Shown here piece after piece: positions 1 through 10,457 of a DNA stretch of 64,000 nucleotides. The stretch lies in contig CM074863.1 in the NCBI GenBank assembly GCA_037501455.1, forward strand, positions 61,113,501 to 61,177,500, written 5' to 3'. The translations under genes and the position numbers were made by a program. This stretch comes from Lantana camara. Its lineage: Eukaryota > Streptophyta > Magnoliopsida > Lamiales > Verbenaceae. How positions within the stretch are numbered: the first letter of the stretch is position 1; each line of letters opens with the position of its first letter. Below the pieces are notes generated by a model. That model made no database searches. It saw nothing but the letters and a program-made list of their open reading frames with translations, and was not told the DNA's origin.

Positions 1-237
1 TCCCGACTCATTATAGTCGATGGGGTGCATTACTTATCAAATCTGATAGTGTTGGTTCCTTGCTCATTATAGCAAACGGGTCACACTCCTATAATTCAAA
101 TCTGATAGTGTTGGTTCCTTGCTCATTATAGCAAACGGGTCACACTCCTCTATTTTAACCTTGAAGTGGACGATCGAAAATCAAGAACTCCAAGTATTGG
201 TATAGGGTTTCACGGCAAGTACGTGGAGTTCGTATCA
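1..237 (+). repeat. CRM-type LTR, U5-side part, cut by window start
   Basis: This is the 3' part of a CRM LTR of the same subfamily as 7392-8210 and 58490-59308; it ends in the same TTCGTATCA. It contains a tandem direct duplication of about 58 bp (units starting near 39 and 97, each with the words GTGTTGGTTCC and AAACGGGTCACACTCC). The minus-strand LTR at 244-995 has only one such unit. The LTR start lies outside the window, so it cannot be said whether this is a solo LTR or part of a longer element. Confidence 0.85.
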
Positions 238-243
238 TACAAA

Positions 244-995
244 TGATACGAACTCCACGTACTTGCCGTGAAACCCTATACCAATACTTGGAGTTCTTGA
301 ATCTGATCGTCCAATTCAAGGTTGAAAATAAGAGGAGTGTGACCCGTTTGCTATATTGAGCAAAGAACCAACACTATCAGATTGTAAGTAACGCACCCCG
401 TCGACTATAAGGAGTCGAGAAATAACGTTATCCGGGAAAGGGGTTTGAAACCCTAATGTCGTTCAGCAAAGAACTTGAGAGAAAAATCTCACTTGAATGA
501 AAATTCAATAATTTTACTTCTTGATTGAAAGAAAAACAAGTTACAATGCTGAATATAAAGATGCATGCATGGAAACCTAAGAGACACTAGAATACTAAAG
601 GACACAAGCTATTCCCGCCACTTGCCATGAAGGCTTACAAAAGTGGGCTTAAATAAACTAATATGCAGCTAAATAATGATAAAATAAAGGCCCAAATAAT
701 ACTATTATAGGCAAGGGCCGAATTACATCATTTCCACACTTTGGACTTTAGGAATTGGATATAAAAACATTGAAGTATTCTGAAAAGGATAATAGGCTTT
801 CTTGAAGGTTGGAGTCCAGTTTGAGCAAATTGGTTTAAGAGATTTCCAACTTCCTCTTGGATAATTTTGGCCCGAGCTCTTGTAATTGGACCACCATAAC
901 TTTGTTTCTTTTGTATGCTATCTTCTTGAGTTGTGGATCGGTCCAGCTCTTCATTTGGGACAAGATATGGCCGCGGTTCATCATTATTCACATCA
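244..995 (-). repeat. 3' LTR of the minus-strand CRM element
   Basis: On the minus strand it starts TGATGTGAATAATG directly after a G-rich purine tract and ends CGTATCA at 244, giving TG...CA ends and 752 bp. The last part of the pol reading frame lies within its U3; the stop codon is at 728. Its U5 matches 6099-6553 closely. The U3 differs clearly from that of the plus-strand LTRs at 7392 and 58490, so two subfamilies are present. Confidence 0.85.
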
Positions 996-3900
996 TTCCC
1001 CCCTTCTTGAAAAGGATTCGTCCCCGAATCTGAATCTGCATGAAAGGGAGATAAATCAGCAACATTAAAGGTGGAACTTACACTATACGTATCCGGGAGA
1101 TCAATTTTGTAAGCATTATCATTGATCCTTTTCAACACTTTGAATGGTCCGTCCCCCCGTGGGTCAAGTTTGGACTTTCGCTGATGATTGAATCTCTCTT
1201 TCCTAAAGTGAACCCAAACCAAGTCTCCTTCCTTGAAAACAACTTTCTTTCGTCCCTTGTTGGCTTGAATCATAGCTTGGTTATTTCTTTTGAGAATGTG
1301 AAGCCGAGCATCCTCATGCATTTTCTTCACAAGTTCAGCTTTCTCCTTGCCATCTAAGCTTACAAGTTCATTCGTAGGTAAAGGAAGCAAATCTAAAGGA
1401 GTTAAGGGATTAAAACCATAAACAAGCTCAAAGGGTGAGAAAGAAGTAGAAGAATGTATTGAACAGTTATATGCAAATTCAACAAATGGAATACACTCAA
1501 CCCAATTCTTTGAATATGTTTTAAACACAGCTCTTAAAAGAGTTCCCAAGGTTCGATTCACTACTTCCGTTTGTCCATCCGTTTGAGGATGACAAGTGGT
1601 GGAAAATAACAGTTTTGTTCCCAATTTTCCCCACAATACTCGCCAAAAGTGACTTAAAAACTTCACATCTCGATCACTTACAATTGATTTTGGGATTCCA
1701 TGAAGTCTTACTACTTCCCGAAAGAACAATCCAGCCACATGTGTTGCATCATCAGTTTTATTACAAGGAATGAAATGTGCCATTTTAGAAAATCGATCAA
1801 CAACAACAAAAATTGAATCCTTTCCATTTTGTGTTCTTGGCATTCCTAGCACAAAATCCATAGAAATATCAGTCCACGGATGCGTTGGAACAGGCAAGGG
1901 TGTGTAAAGGCCGTGAGGTTTAACTCGTGATTTAGCCTTTCTACAAGTTACGCATCTATGACAAGTCCGCTCAACATCCCGTTTCATATGAGGCCAAAAG
2001 AAATGTTCCTTAAGTATGCTCAAAGTTTTTAAAACACCAAAATGTCCCATTAATCCTCCCCCATGAGACTCACGGATTAGCAACTGACGCAAAGAACAAT
2101 TTGGAATGCATAGCTTGTTTTCTCTAAACAAATAACCATCTTGAACATAAAATTTATCACAAGGCTTTTGTTCACAAGATGCAAATATTTCAGCAAAATC
2201 AGAATCACTCAAGTATAGTTCCTTAATATGATCAAATCCCATGAATTTGGCACTTAAGGTAGAGAGAAGAATGTACCTTCGTGATAAGGCATCAGCAACA
2301 ACATTATCCTTACCTTGCTTGTACCGAATCACATAAGGAAACATCTCTATAAATTCAACCCAGCGAGCATGCCTTCGGTTCAAACTTCCTTGCCCCTTCA
2401 AATGTTTTAATGACTCATGATCCGTATGAATGATGAACTCTTTCGACCACAAGTAATGCTGCCACGTCTCTAAGGCCCTAATTAAGGCATAGAGCTCCTT
2501 GTCATAAGTAGAGTAGTTCAATGCAGCCCCATTGAGTTTCTCACTAAAGTATGCAATTGGTTTCTTCTCTTGCATGAGCACAGCACCTATACCAACACCC
2601 GAAGCATCACATTCGATTTCAAAAGCTTTAGAAAAATCCGGTAAAAGTAAAAGAGGAGCTGAACTTAGCTTTGTTTTCAATGTTTGGAATGCCATTTCTT
2701 GAGCTTCTGCCCACTTAAATCCCACGCTTTTCTTGATGATTTCCGTTAAGGGGGCAGCTATGGTGCTGAAATTGGGCACGAATCTCCTATAGAACCCGGC
2801 CAAACCATGAAAACTCCTTACTTCCGTGATGGTCTTGGGTGTAGGCCACTCTTTGATTGCCTTAACCTTTTCTTCATCTACCTCTATACCACCTGCACTT
2901 ACAACAAATCCAAGGAACACGACTCTATCCATGCAAAAGCTACACTTCTTAAGATTAGCATATAACTTTTCATGCCTTAGTACCTCAAGTACTAACCTCA
3001 AATGCTCAATATGTTCATGCAAATTACGGCTAAAGATCAGTATATCATCAAAGTAAACCACTACGAATTTACCAATATAAGCACGCAATACATGATTCAT
3101 CAATCTCATGAAGGTACTAGGTGCGTTAGTTAAGCCAAAAGGCATTACTAACCACTCATACAATCCATGCTTAGTTTTAAAAGCTGTTTTCCATTCATCA
3201 CCTTCTTGCATTCTTATTTGGTGATAGCCACTTTTCAAATCAATTTTAGTGAAGATTGTAGAACCATGCAATTCATCAATCATATCATCAAGGCGAGGTA
3301 TGGGATAACGATACTTTACCGTGATCTTGTTGACAGCCCTACAATCCATGCACATTCGCCAAGTACCATCCTTTTTAGGCACCAAAAGAACCGGAACAGC
3401 ACATGGACTCATGCTCTCACGCACATATCCCTTTGCAAGCAACTCTTCAACTTGTTTTTGAAGCTCCTTTGTCTCTTGAGGGGTGCTTCGGTAAGCTGGT
3501 CGGTTTGGGATGGCAGCCCCGGGGATGAGGTCAATTTGGTGTTCTATTCCTCGTATAGGAGGTAAACCGGGTGGTATTTCCTCCGGGAATACATCCTCAA
3601 ACTCCTGCAAGAGAGAAGAAACAACACTAGGCAAGGGAGGGGTTTCATTAGATGAAAGAAATATGTTTTTATACATCATCATCATCACAAGCTTTTCTTT
3701 TTTTATCACCCCCTCAATCTCTTTTTCTTTTATAAAGAAACTCACTTTTTTTCTTTCTTTCTTTTCAACTAGTTTCTTCTCTCCCTCTTCTTTTCTATTA
3801 CACTCTTTTTCTTTTTCCTTCTCCTTTTCTTTTTCATGCTCTTTTTCTTTTTCTTTTTCACATTCTTTCTCACTATTACAATGACTTTGTTTTGAAGAAG

Positions 3901-4366
3901 CTGAAATGGATTTCTTAATTTGGCACTGTTCTTCATACACTTGGCTTGGTGGTAAAGGTGCCAAGGTGATGTTTCGCCCATCCTTGGTAAAACTATATCG
4001 ATTCTTGTAGCCATCATGAACTGTTCGTCTATCAAATTGCCATGGTCTTCCAAGCAATATATGGCCAGCTTGCATTGGTACGACATCACAAAGAACCTCA
4101 TCCATGTATTTGCCAATTGAAAAGGAGATAAGAACTTGTTTTGTTACCTTCATTTCACCATGTTCATTCAGCCATTGGAGCTTATAAGGTCTCGGGTGCT
4201 TCAAGGTTTTAAGGCCGAGCCTTTCCACCATCAATTTACTAGCCACGTTCACGCAACTCCCACTGTCAATGATCAGGCCACAAACTCGCTCCTTAACATG
4301 ACACCGTGTGTAAAAGATGTTTTCCCTTTGTTGTTCATCTTTGTCCTCAAGAGCTTGGATGTGCAA
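728..4366 (-). CDS. pol: CRM pol polyprotein: protease, RT, RNase H, integrase
   Basis: A 1212-codon open frame. Visible in order: aspartic protease (IIDSGS near residue 34, LLGRPW near 104); a lysine/glutamate-rich spacer (about 150-230); reverse transcriptase with the YFDDIL active site near 436-441; RNase H (about 575-690, with the acidic residues of ECDASG and the TDHESL motif); integrase with the HHCC zinc region ending CHRCVTC near 800, then the DDE core (DISMDF, SDRD, QTEVVNR); a C-terminal domain; and a tail with GPITRARAK near 1158, encoded inside the 3' LTR. The frame as given starts at a TTG, not an ATG: in an intact element it would continue from gag, from which it is separated by a frameshift near 4366. 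No stop breaks this portion, so the loss of function is recent. Confidence 0.9.
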   Translation of the reverse strand: MHIQALEDKDEQQRENIFYTRCHVKERVCGLIIDSGSCVNVASKLMVERLGLKTLKHPRPYKLQWLNEHGEMKVTKQVLISFSIGKYMDEVLCDVVPMQAGHILLGRPWQFDRRTVHDGYKNRYSFTKDGRNITLAPLPPSQVYEEQCQIKKSISASSKQSHCNSEKECEKEKEKEHEKEKEKEKEKECNRKEEGEKKLVEKKERKKVSFFIKEKEIEGVIKKEKLVMMMMYKNIFLSSNETPPLPSVVSSLLQEFEDVFPEEIPPGLPPIRGIEHQIDLIPGAAIPNRPAYRSTPQETKELQKQVEELLAKGYVRESMSPCAVPVLLVPKKDGTWRMCMDCRAVNKITVKYRYPIPRLDDMIDELHGSTIFTKIDLKSGYHQIRMQEGDEWKTAFKTKHGLYEWLVMPFGLTNAPSTFMRLMNHVLRAYIGKFVVVYFDDILIFSRNLHEHIEHLRLVLEVLRHEKLYANLKKCSFCMDRVVFLGFVVSAGGIEVDEEKVKAIKEWPTPKTITEVRSFHGLAGFYRRFVPNFSTIAAPLTEIIKKSVGFKWAEAQEMAFQTLKTKLSSAPLLLLPDFSKAFEIECDASGVGIGAVLMQEKKPIAYFSEKLNGAALNYSTYDKELYALIRALETWQHYLWSKEFIIHTDHESLKHLKGQGSLNRRHARWVEFIEMFPYVIRYKQGKDNVVADALSRRYILLSTLSAKFMGFDHIKELYLSDSDFAEIFASCEQKPCDKFYVQDGYLFRENKLCIPNCSLRQLLIRESHGGGLMGHFGVLKTLSILKEHFFWPHMKRDVERTCHRCVTCRKAKSRVKPHGLYTPLPVPTHPWTDISMDFVLGMPRTQNGKDSIFVVVDRFSKMAHFIPCNKTDDATHVAGLFFREVVRLHGIPKSIVSDRDVKFLSHFWRVLWGKLGTKLLFSTTCHPQTDGQTEVVNRTLGTLLRAVFKTYSKNWVECIPFVEFAYNCSIHSSTSFSPFELVYGFNPLTPLDLLPLPTNELVSLDGKEKAELVKKMHEDARLHILKRNNQAMIQANKGRKKVVFKEGDLVWVHFRKERFNHQRKSKLDPRGDGPFKVLKRINDNAYKIDLPDTYSVSSTFNVADLSPFHADSDSGTNPFQEGGNDVNNDEPRPYLVPNEELDRSTTQEDSIQKKQSYGGPITRARAKIIQEEVGNLLNQFAQTGLQPSRKPIILFRILQCFYIQFLKSKVWK
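996..1010 (-). other. Polypurine tract of the CRM element
   Basis: The minus strand reads TCAAGAAGGGGGGAA immediately before the LTR start TGATG. This is the standard place and composition of the plus-strand primer for reverse transcription. Confidence 0.8.
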
Positions 4367-4802
4367 AGCTCTTTAGAACCACCAAACTTTGCCCCACAAC
4401 CGCATGCTCAACATCACTTGCCTCATCCGATGTTTCAAGGCCTCCATTATCACCCTCACTTTCGGTTTCAAGTTCTCCATTGTCTAACAAGATCATGGCT
4501 CTTTTGTTTGGACATTGAGACATTATATGGCCTGCTCCTTGACATTTAAAGCACGATTGCGATTGCGATGTTCTTTTGTTTAATATCACGATTGCGATGT
4601 GTAGAGGTGTTACCTTTCTCAAACGAACCCTTTGTTGTAGGTGGATCTTCCTTTGGTTTTGAAGGCTTTTCGGCTGTTTTTGGAGAAGAATTCCACTTTG
4701 GTTTAGAGGTATTTGAATCATCACGCCTAACCACAGTCCTTCCTTTCTTAAATTGTCTCTCCACCTTGATAGCCATATGGACCACTTCCTCAAGTTCAAC
4801 AT
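4347..4802 (-). pseudogene. gag: CRM gag C-terminus with CCHC zinc knuckle, out of frame
   Basis: This frame carries CFKCQGAGHIMSQC, a CCHC nucleocapsid knuckle, followed by an acidic linker. It lies between the gag frame (4546-5592) and the pol frame (728-4366) and overlaps both in different frames. The parent family normally has one gag-pol frame, so two single-base-type indels are inferred, one near 4570-4610 and one near 4366. Confidence 0.8.
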
Positions 4803-5592
4803 AGTGATGAAGTTCCACTACATTGGCGATCTCTCGGTTGAGACCACATATGAACCGAGCCATGGTTGCCTCACGATCCTCCTCAATATTTGCTCGAATC
4901 ATTGCCATCTCCATTTCTTTGTAGTATTCCTCTACCGTTTTGAACCCTTGCCTCAAACTTTGCAACTTAAGGTGTAGGTCCCGATAGTAGTGAGGAGGTA
5001 CGAACCTCTTCCTCATAACCACCTTCATCTCATCCCAAGTTTCAATAGGGTACTCACCACTTCTGCGTCTACTTATCACCACTTGATCCCACCATACAAT
5101 AGCATAGTCCGTAAAGGATACGGCTGCAAGTTTTACCTTTTTCCCTTCCGAGTAGTTGTGGCAGTCATAAATTAACTCCACCTTTCGTTCCCATTCAATG
5201 TAAGCTTCCGGGTCATTTTGTCCTTTGAAGGAAGGAATAGAAAGCTTGATAGATCCGAGGTTATTGTCAATTACCCCTCTTCCTCTTCGTTGTTGTTGGT
5301 ATCTTGGACGTTTATGATCTCTCCTTGAAGAGGCATTTGATGCAGCCTCATCTAAGTCATCTTCCTCATCATCAAATCCATCACGAGGATTGATACCCAA
5401 ATCGGCTGGTCGTCGGTTTGGTCTCCTAGCCGGGAGAGCATTTTGTTGTAATTCAGTCACCCGTTCATCATTTTGATCCAATCGATCCCGGGTCTCACCA
5501 AATTGTACGTTTAACCTATCAAATTGTTGTTGCATTGCACGGAGGACAAAGTTAACGTCCATTGGAGGCTGTTCATTTCGTTCTTCCGTCAT
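4546..5592 (-). CDS. gag: CRM gag, matrix/capsid part
   Basis: A 348-residue frame starting at a true ATG (MTEERNEQPP). It has a coiled N-terminus, an arginine-rich stretch and then the retrotransposon gag domain (SIPSFKGQNDPEAYIEWE ... RRSGEYPIETWDEMKVVMRK, written here only as short anchors, through VEEYYKEME). The end of the frame is altered by a frameshift just before the zinc knuckle, so a complete Gag cannot be made without recoding. Confidence 0.85.
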   Translation of the reverse strand: MTEERNEQPPMDVNFVLRAMQQQFDRLNVQFGETRDRLDQNDERVTELQQNALPARRPNRRPADLGINPRDGFDDEEDDLDEAASNASSRRDHKRPRYQQQRRGRGVIDNNLGSIKLSIPSFKGQNDPEAYIEWERKVELIYDCHNYSEGKKVKLAAVSFTDYAIVWWDQVVISRRRSGEYPIETWDEMKVVMRKRFVPPHYYRDLHLKLQSLRQGFKTVEEYYKEMEMAMIRANIEEDREATMARFICGLNREIANVVELHHYVELEEVVHMAIKVERQFKKGRTVVRRDDSNTSKPKWNSSPKTAEKPSKPKEDPPTTKGSFEKGNTSTHRNRDIKQKNIAIAIVL

Positions 5593-5952
5593 GTTTTAAA
5601 CCTGCAAGAAAAATCGTTAGTAAAAATTACCTCACAACACTCCCTCACGTGTTTGCCCTCGTTTAGAGTCACTCACGCTCGTGTATCACTCAAAAATATG
5701 GCTTTTTCCCTCTTTTGTGCTCACAACTCAAGCCTTTTACCACTCTTTTCTCTCAATTCTTGAAGAAAGACACAAGAAATTTCAGATCCCTCAACCAAAT
5801 AATCCTTAAGATGAATGAATCAATAAGGGTGCTAAAATTGTCACAAACGAACTGTTACAACTAAAAAGATACAAGCAAACAAATCCACATGACTTATGAT
5901 TTGAGATTACAAAGAAAATGACTGAAACAATGCTGCTCTCTTTTTTTTTTTC

Positions 5953-5988
<36 letters not shown>

Positions 5989-6083
5989 CTTCTTCGATTT
6001 TTTTTGCAGCAATATAACAATAATGAAAAGAAATTATACAAAAGATAAAAGATACGGATACATAACCTTGGATGGAAACCTAA
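5593..6083 (-). other. CRM 5' leader with long A-tract
   Basis: Untranslated leader between the primer-binding site and the gag ATG. No coding frame. On the plus strand it has long T-runs (about 5939-6008), which are A-runs in the element's own RNA. Confidence 0.6.
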
Positions 6084-6096
6084 GCTCTAGATACCA
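6084..6096 (-). other. CRM primer-binding site, initiator tRNA-Met type
   Basis: The minus strand reads TGGTATCTAGAGC two bases after the LTR end. The usual tRNA-iMet site is TGGTATCAGAGC, so this copy has a one-base insertion. The site at 59311 in the LTR-pair insertion is the canonical form. Confidence 0.75.
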
Positions 6097-6098
6097 AA

Positions 6099-6553
6099 TG
6101 ATACGAACTCCACGTACTTGCCGTGAAACCCTATACCAATACTTGGAGTTCTTGAATCTGATCGTCCAATTCAAGGTTGAAAATAAGAGGAGTGTGACCC
6201 GTTTGCTATATTGAGCAAAGAACCAACACTATCAGATTGTAAGTAACGCACCCCGTCGACTATAAGGAGTCGAGAAATAACGTTATCCGGGAAAGGGGTT
6301 TGAAACCCTAATGTCGTTCAGCAAAGAACTTGAGAGAAAAATCTCACTTGAATGAAAATTCAATAATTTTACTTCTTGATTGAAAGAAAAACAAGTTACA
6401 ATGCTGAATATAAAGATGCATGCATGGAAACCTAAGAGACACTAGAATACTAAAGGACACAAGCTATTCCCGCCACTTGCCATGAAGGCTTACAAAAGTG
6501 GGCTTAAATAAACTAATATGCAGCTAAATAATGATAAAATAAAGACCCAAACC
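6099..6553 (-). repeat. 5' LTR of the minus-strand CRM element, U3 missing
   Basis: It matches 244-690 closely from the TGATACGAAC end up to AATAAAG, and then breaks off near 6553. About 300 bp including most of the U3 and the LTR start are missing. A 25-bp stretch of no visible origin (about 6556-6580) follows and then the plus-strand integrase fragment. Confidence 0.8.
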
Positions 6554-6602
6554 GACCATTTCATTCGGGTGCTCCTTTGTTGTTGTTGATCGATTTTCTA
6601 AA

Positions 6603-7394
6603 ATGGCACATTTCATTCCTTGTAATAAAACTGATGATGCAACACATGTGGCTGGATTGTTCTTTCGGGAAGTAGTAAGACTTCATGGAATCCCAAAATC
6701 AATTGTAAGTGATCGAGATGTGAAGTTTTTAAGTCACTTTTGGCGAGTATTGTGGGGAAATTTGGGAACAAAACTGTTATTTTCCACCACTTGTCATCCT
6801 CAAACGGATGGACAAACGGAAGTAGTGAATCGAACCTTGGGAACTCTTTTAAGAGCTGTGTTTAAAACATATTCAAAGAATTGGGTTGAGTGTATTCCAT
6901 TTGTTGAATTTGCATATAACCGTTCAATACATTCTTCTACTTCTTTCTCACCCTTTGAGCTTGTTTATGGTTTTAATCCCTTAACTCCTTTAGATTTGCT
7001 TCCTTTACCTATGAATGAACTTGTAAGCTTAGATGGCAAGGAGAAAGCTGAACTTGTGAAGAAAATGCATGAGGATGCTCGGCTTCACATTCTCAAAAGA
7101 AATAACCAAGCTATGATTCAAGCCAACAAGGGACGAAAGAAAGTTGTTTTCAAGGAAGGAGACTTGGTTTGGGTTCACTTTAGGAAAGAGAGATTCAATC
7201 ATCAGCGAAAGTCCAAACTTGACCCACGGGGGGACGGACCATTCAAAGTGTTGAAAAGGATCAATGATAATGCTTACAAAATTGATCTCCCGGATACGTA
7301 TAGTGTAAGTTCCACCTTTAATGTTGCTGATTTATCTCCCTTTCATGCAGATTCAGATTCAGGGACGAATCTTTTTTCAAGAAGGGGAGAATGA
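6603..7394 (+). pseudogene. pol: CRM integrase fragment
   Basis: About 260 residues covering the second half of the integrase core ([20 protein letters not shown]) and the C-terminal domain. It differs from the minus-strand copy at only a few residues. It ends at a TGA formed exactly at the LTR start; extra Ts near 7370 (CTTTTTTC against CCTTTTC in the other copy) shifted the frame, and the natural tail with GPITRSRSK continues in another frame at 7321-7584 within the LTR. Confidence 0.85.
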
Positions 7395-8210
7395 TAGGAA
7401 TCAAGATGATGTGAATCATAAGACAAGGCCACACTTTGGTCCAACAAGGCCACACTTTGATCCAAATGATGATATGATCACAACTCAAGATGAACCAAGT
7501 TATGTTGGACCTATCACAAGGTCACGGTCCAAAAGAATGCAAGAAGAAGTTCAATCTCTTTTGATCCAAATAACTCAAGATTAGCTCCAAGAAGACAAGT
7601 ATGTAGCTAGACCCAATCCACCTTGTTTCAATGTCTTAGTGATAGAATTTTAAGCCCAAATTGTGTTAAGTTTATTGTAATTTGGCCCTGAACTATTATA
7701 TTATACTTTGGGCCATCTTTTTATTTATTTTGCATGCATTTAGATTAGGTTAAGCCCATTTTATTCAGCCTACAAGAAAAGTGACGGGATTAGCTTGTCT
7801 CTTTGAATTCTGAATTGTCTCTTAGAATTCCCATGCATGCATCTTTATATTCCAGCCTTGTAGTTCGAAATATTCAGTCAAAAAATGAATGAATTGTGAT
7901 TCAAGTGAGTTATACTCACAAGTTCTTAGTTGAACGACACCGGAGTTTCAAACCTCCACCGGATAATGTCATTTCCCGACTCATTATAGTCGATGGGGTG
8001 CATTACTTATCAAATCTGATAGTGTTGGTTCCTTGCTCATTATAGCAAACGGGTCACACTCCTATAATTCAAATCTTATAGTGTTGGTTCCTTGCTCATT
8101 ATAGCAAACGGGTCACACTCCTCTATTTTAACCTTGAAGTGGACGATCGAAAATCAAGAACTCCAAGTATTGGTATAGGGTTTCACGGCAAGTACGTGGA
8201 GTTCGTATCA
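7392..8210 (+). repeat. 3' LTR of the plus-strand CRM fragment
   Basis: 819 bp, starting TGATAGGAATCAAG and ending TTCGTATCA. It has the same length and architecture as 58490-59308. It includes the U3-encoded end of pol and, near its 3' end, the 58-bp tandem duplication also seen at 1-237. Confidence 0.85.
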
Positions 8211-10457
8211 CAAAGGATAAGCTAAAGGAACTTTAACCGGAGGGGACATCAAGATGAAGATTTGGACGACCTTTGGAGGTCGATGCTTGGAAGTACGTTG
8301 AGGTGTAAACTCCATTGACAAAGAAGACCTTGGGTTCAAGAATAGTACGTTCGGGCCATGGGATATACAAATGGATGAAGAAGATTAGGGAGATTCGAAG
8401 ACCATGGAAAGCTAAGGAATTATCGATGTCTTCAAAGAAAGTTACAATCATGGGAATGAGGAACACGTCGTCAATCTAAAAGTTTACCACCTCGGTGACA
8501 GGTTCTGCATATTCATGGCATAAGCATCATGTATCGATTTAAGTTAATTGCTTTCTGTATCTATATGTACGTTTATGTTTAATTAATATAATTTCTCCAA
8601 CGTGTTGCATTGTTGCATCTTTGACTGTTTATTAAGTGCATTGGCATGTTAATCCAACATGCATGGATTAGTGTTTAATTGATAGGGAATGACTCCACCT
8701 TGTTCATCAAGCTATTCATTAATCAAGGCTTACTCGAATCAAGACGAGAAGAATAGTTGGGTTATATCTTGGGAGTTCCGGGCATGTAGCTTGGCTAGCA
8801 CAATCTACATCGAAGAAACTAAGTTGGAGGGTTTTGGAGGAACCTTAATCTCAGAGGCGAAGTAACGAATCCGACTAAAACTTCCAATTAAGGGAGCATT
8901 GATTAGGAAATAATGTAAATCCTTTCGATCCTTGAAGGGGTTACCTTTAGTTGAAAGAAGGGAAATGTAAGAGAGGATTAGATTGGTCTAGATTTCAAGA
9001 AGAGCAAGAAAGAGAAGAGTTGGGGATTAGAAGGAAGTAATTACTGAAGGGTTTGAATTGAACCTTGGGAGTGAATTAAAGAAACAGAAGTGGCTCAGCA
9101 AAAATTTCAATGAAAGAAGGATTCATGGAGGTTGATATGTAAGAGCAAAAATTTTAAGGGGGAGAGCACGACCGAGAGGTGAATTGGAGGATGGGAGTGG
9201 TGTTCGAATGAATATGTTAGGAGTAATGACGGGGATGCAAACTAAGGAGAATCTGGAAGTCCTAAGGGTGGTGATTAGGAATGAATAAGATGGCGGTTAT
9301 GGTTAAGCTATTAAGAGAGAAGCTACGTATGGAATTCTGATCTGAAGGTGATGGAATCATAAGAGAGTTCCTATGGACTTCTAAGTAGAATTAACAAGGG
9401 GGAAAACCGAATCAAGCTATCATATACGGGGATGGTGTCGATCAAGATTTATTCAATGAAGTATGAAGGGGTCCAAGATAATATCATCGAGTTATTAGTT
9501 ATTAGCTATTAGTTATATCAACGGTAATCTACAAGGAAGCTTAAGTAGAGACCAAATGAAAAAAAAAAAGATGATAATTGGAGTATTGGTCTCAAATTTC
9601 AAGAATCATCAAGAACCTTCTATCTTCGGTTAAGGAAATATGGGACCAGTTATCAAATATAACGTTGAGGGGGATCGAAAGGGAATGAACGGACAATTGG
9701 AACGGAAGGTGGAAAAAGATTTGTGTTGAGAGAGACTATAAGAATAAATCGTAAGGTTGGGATCGAATCATCAAGTTTGCTCAGAGTGGTGATCCTCGGG
9801 GATATGTTGAGCACCGATTTGGATAAGGATTGAAGAAGTTGGGTAGCAGTACAAGTTAGAAAGGATCTAAGGATATAATCCTTAAGGAATTCATCAATCG
9901 TTTCACCAGGGAACCCTGAAGAGGTTCAAGACAAGTTGGGCACCGAGTTACATTCAGGACAGATCATACCTTGGACAACGACAACTCACAAATCTGAATT
10001 TTTGCAACTACGGTGAACGGTACTTATAGCATTCATGATACATGCATCCATGCAAATTTAACTTTTATAATTTTTATGTTAGGTGCTTTGATTTGTAATG
10101 TGTTAAATTACTTGGAGTAATTGAATATCAATGTGGGCGACGTTTATTACTTGCTTTGGGTGACTTCCGTGGTTTTAAATTTGGTTTTGCGTGAGTTGCT
10201 TGGGAGTATTGGAGACTTCCTTGTTTTATTTTCGGTTGAGAGACGGGGTGCTCTCTTTGTTTGTAAGAGACGGGGATTCTCTTATTTTTGTTTGAGAGAC
10301 GGGGTACTCTCTTTACTTGCGAGAGACGGGGTTCTCTCATTGCTGCTCGAGAGACGGGGCTCTCTCCTTGTTGTTTGTGAGAGACGGGGAATCTCTCATT
10401 GTTTGTTTTCAGGCGTGTTGTGAATCCGAGGACGGATTCTTTTTAAGGGGGAGAGAT
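8211..10457 (+). mobile_element. Decayed 3' interior of a Tekay/Del-like element
   Basis: No protein-coding frame can be read. The segment ends with a purine tract (TTTTAAGGGGGAGAGAT) directly before a 4-kb LTR that starts TGTAACGCCCC, which is the arrangement at the 3' end of Tekay/Del chromoviruses as I know them. The rest is anonymous, so assignment to this element rests on position. Its left end has been lost at the CRM composite. Confidence 0.45.
10238..10400 (+). repeat. Six-unit 28-bp tandem repeat of small hairpins
   Basis: GAGAGACGGGG or a close variant starts at 10238, 10265, 10294, 10321, 10349 and 10379, spacing 27-30 bp. In each unit it is followed by a CTCTC word, so each unit can form a small GAGAG/CTCTC stem with the GACGGGG in the loop. 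The array sits about 55 bp before the polypurine tract. Confidence 0.85.

Larger units (their letters stand above)
244..6553 (-). mobile_element. Ty3/gypsy CRM-type retrotransposon, nearly full length
   Basis: Reading right to left the order is truncated 5' LTR (6099-6553), primer-binding site (6084-6096), leader, gag, zinc knuckle, protease, RT, RNase H, integrase, polypurine tract (996-1010) and 3' LTR (244-995). The polyprotein runs on into the 3' LTR and ends with a [13 protein letters not shown] tail, as I know it from plant centromeric retrotransposons (CRM chromoviruses). The two LTRs look almost identical over their shared 450 bp, so the insertion is young. Two frame breaks (near 4570-4610 and 4366) and loss of most of the U3 of the 5' LTR make it defective. 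The lineage call is from remembered family features, not a tree. Confidence 0.85.
6554..8210 (+). mobile_element. 3' end of a second CRM element, opposite orientation
   Basis: Integrase C-terminal half, polypurine tract (CAAGAAGGGGAGAA, ending 7391) and full 3' LTR of a CRM copy on the plus strand. The integrase sequence is an inverted near-copy of about 1040-1790. Nothing upstream of the integrase is present; it is fused directly to the truncated LTR of the minus-strand copy. Confidence 0.8.

Noticed and set aside
3510..4549. Plus-strand frames such as 3510-3884 and 4136-4549
   Set aside because: They are the antisense of the CRM pol and gag frames and have low-complexity serine/phenylalanine composition.
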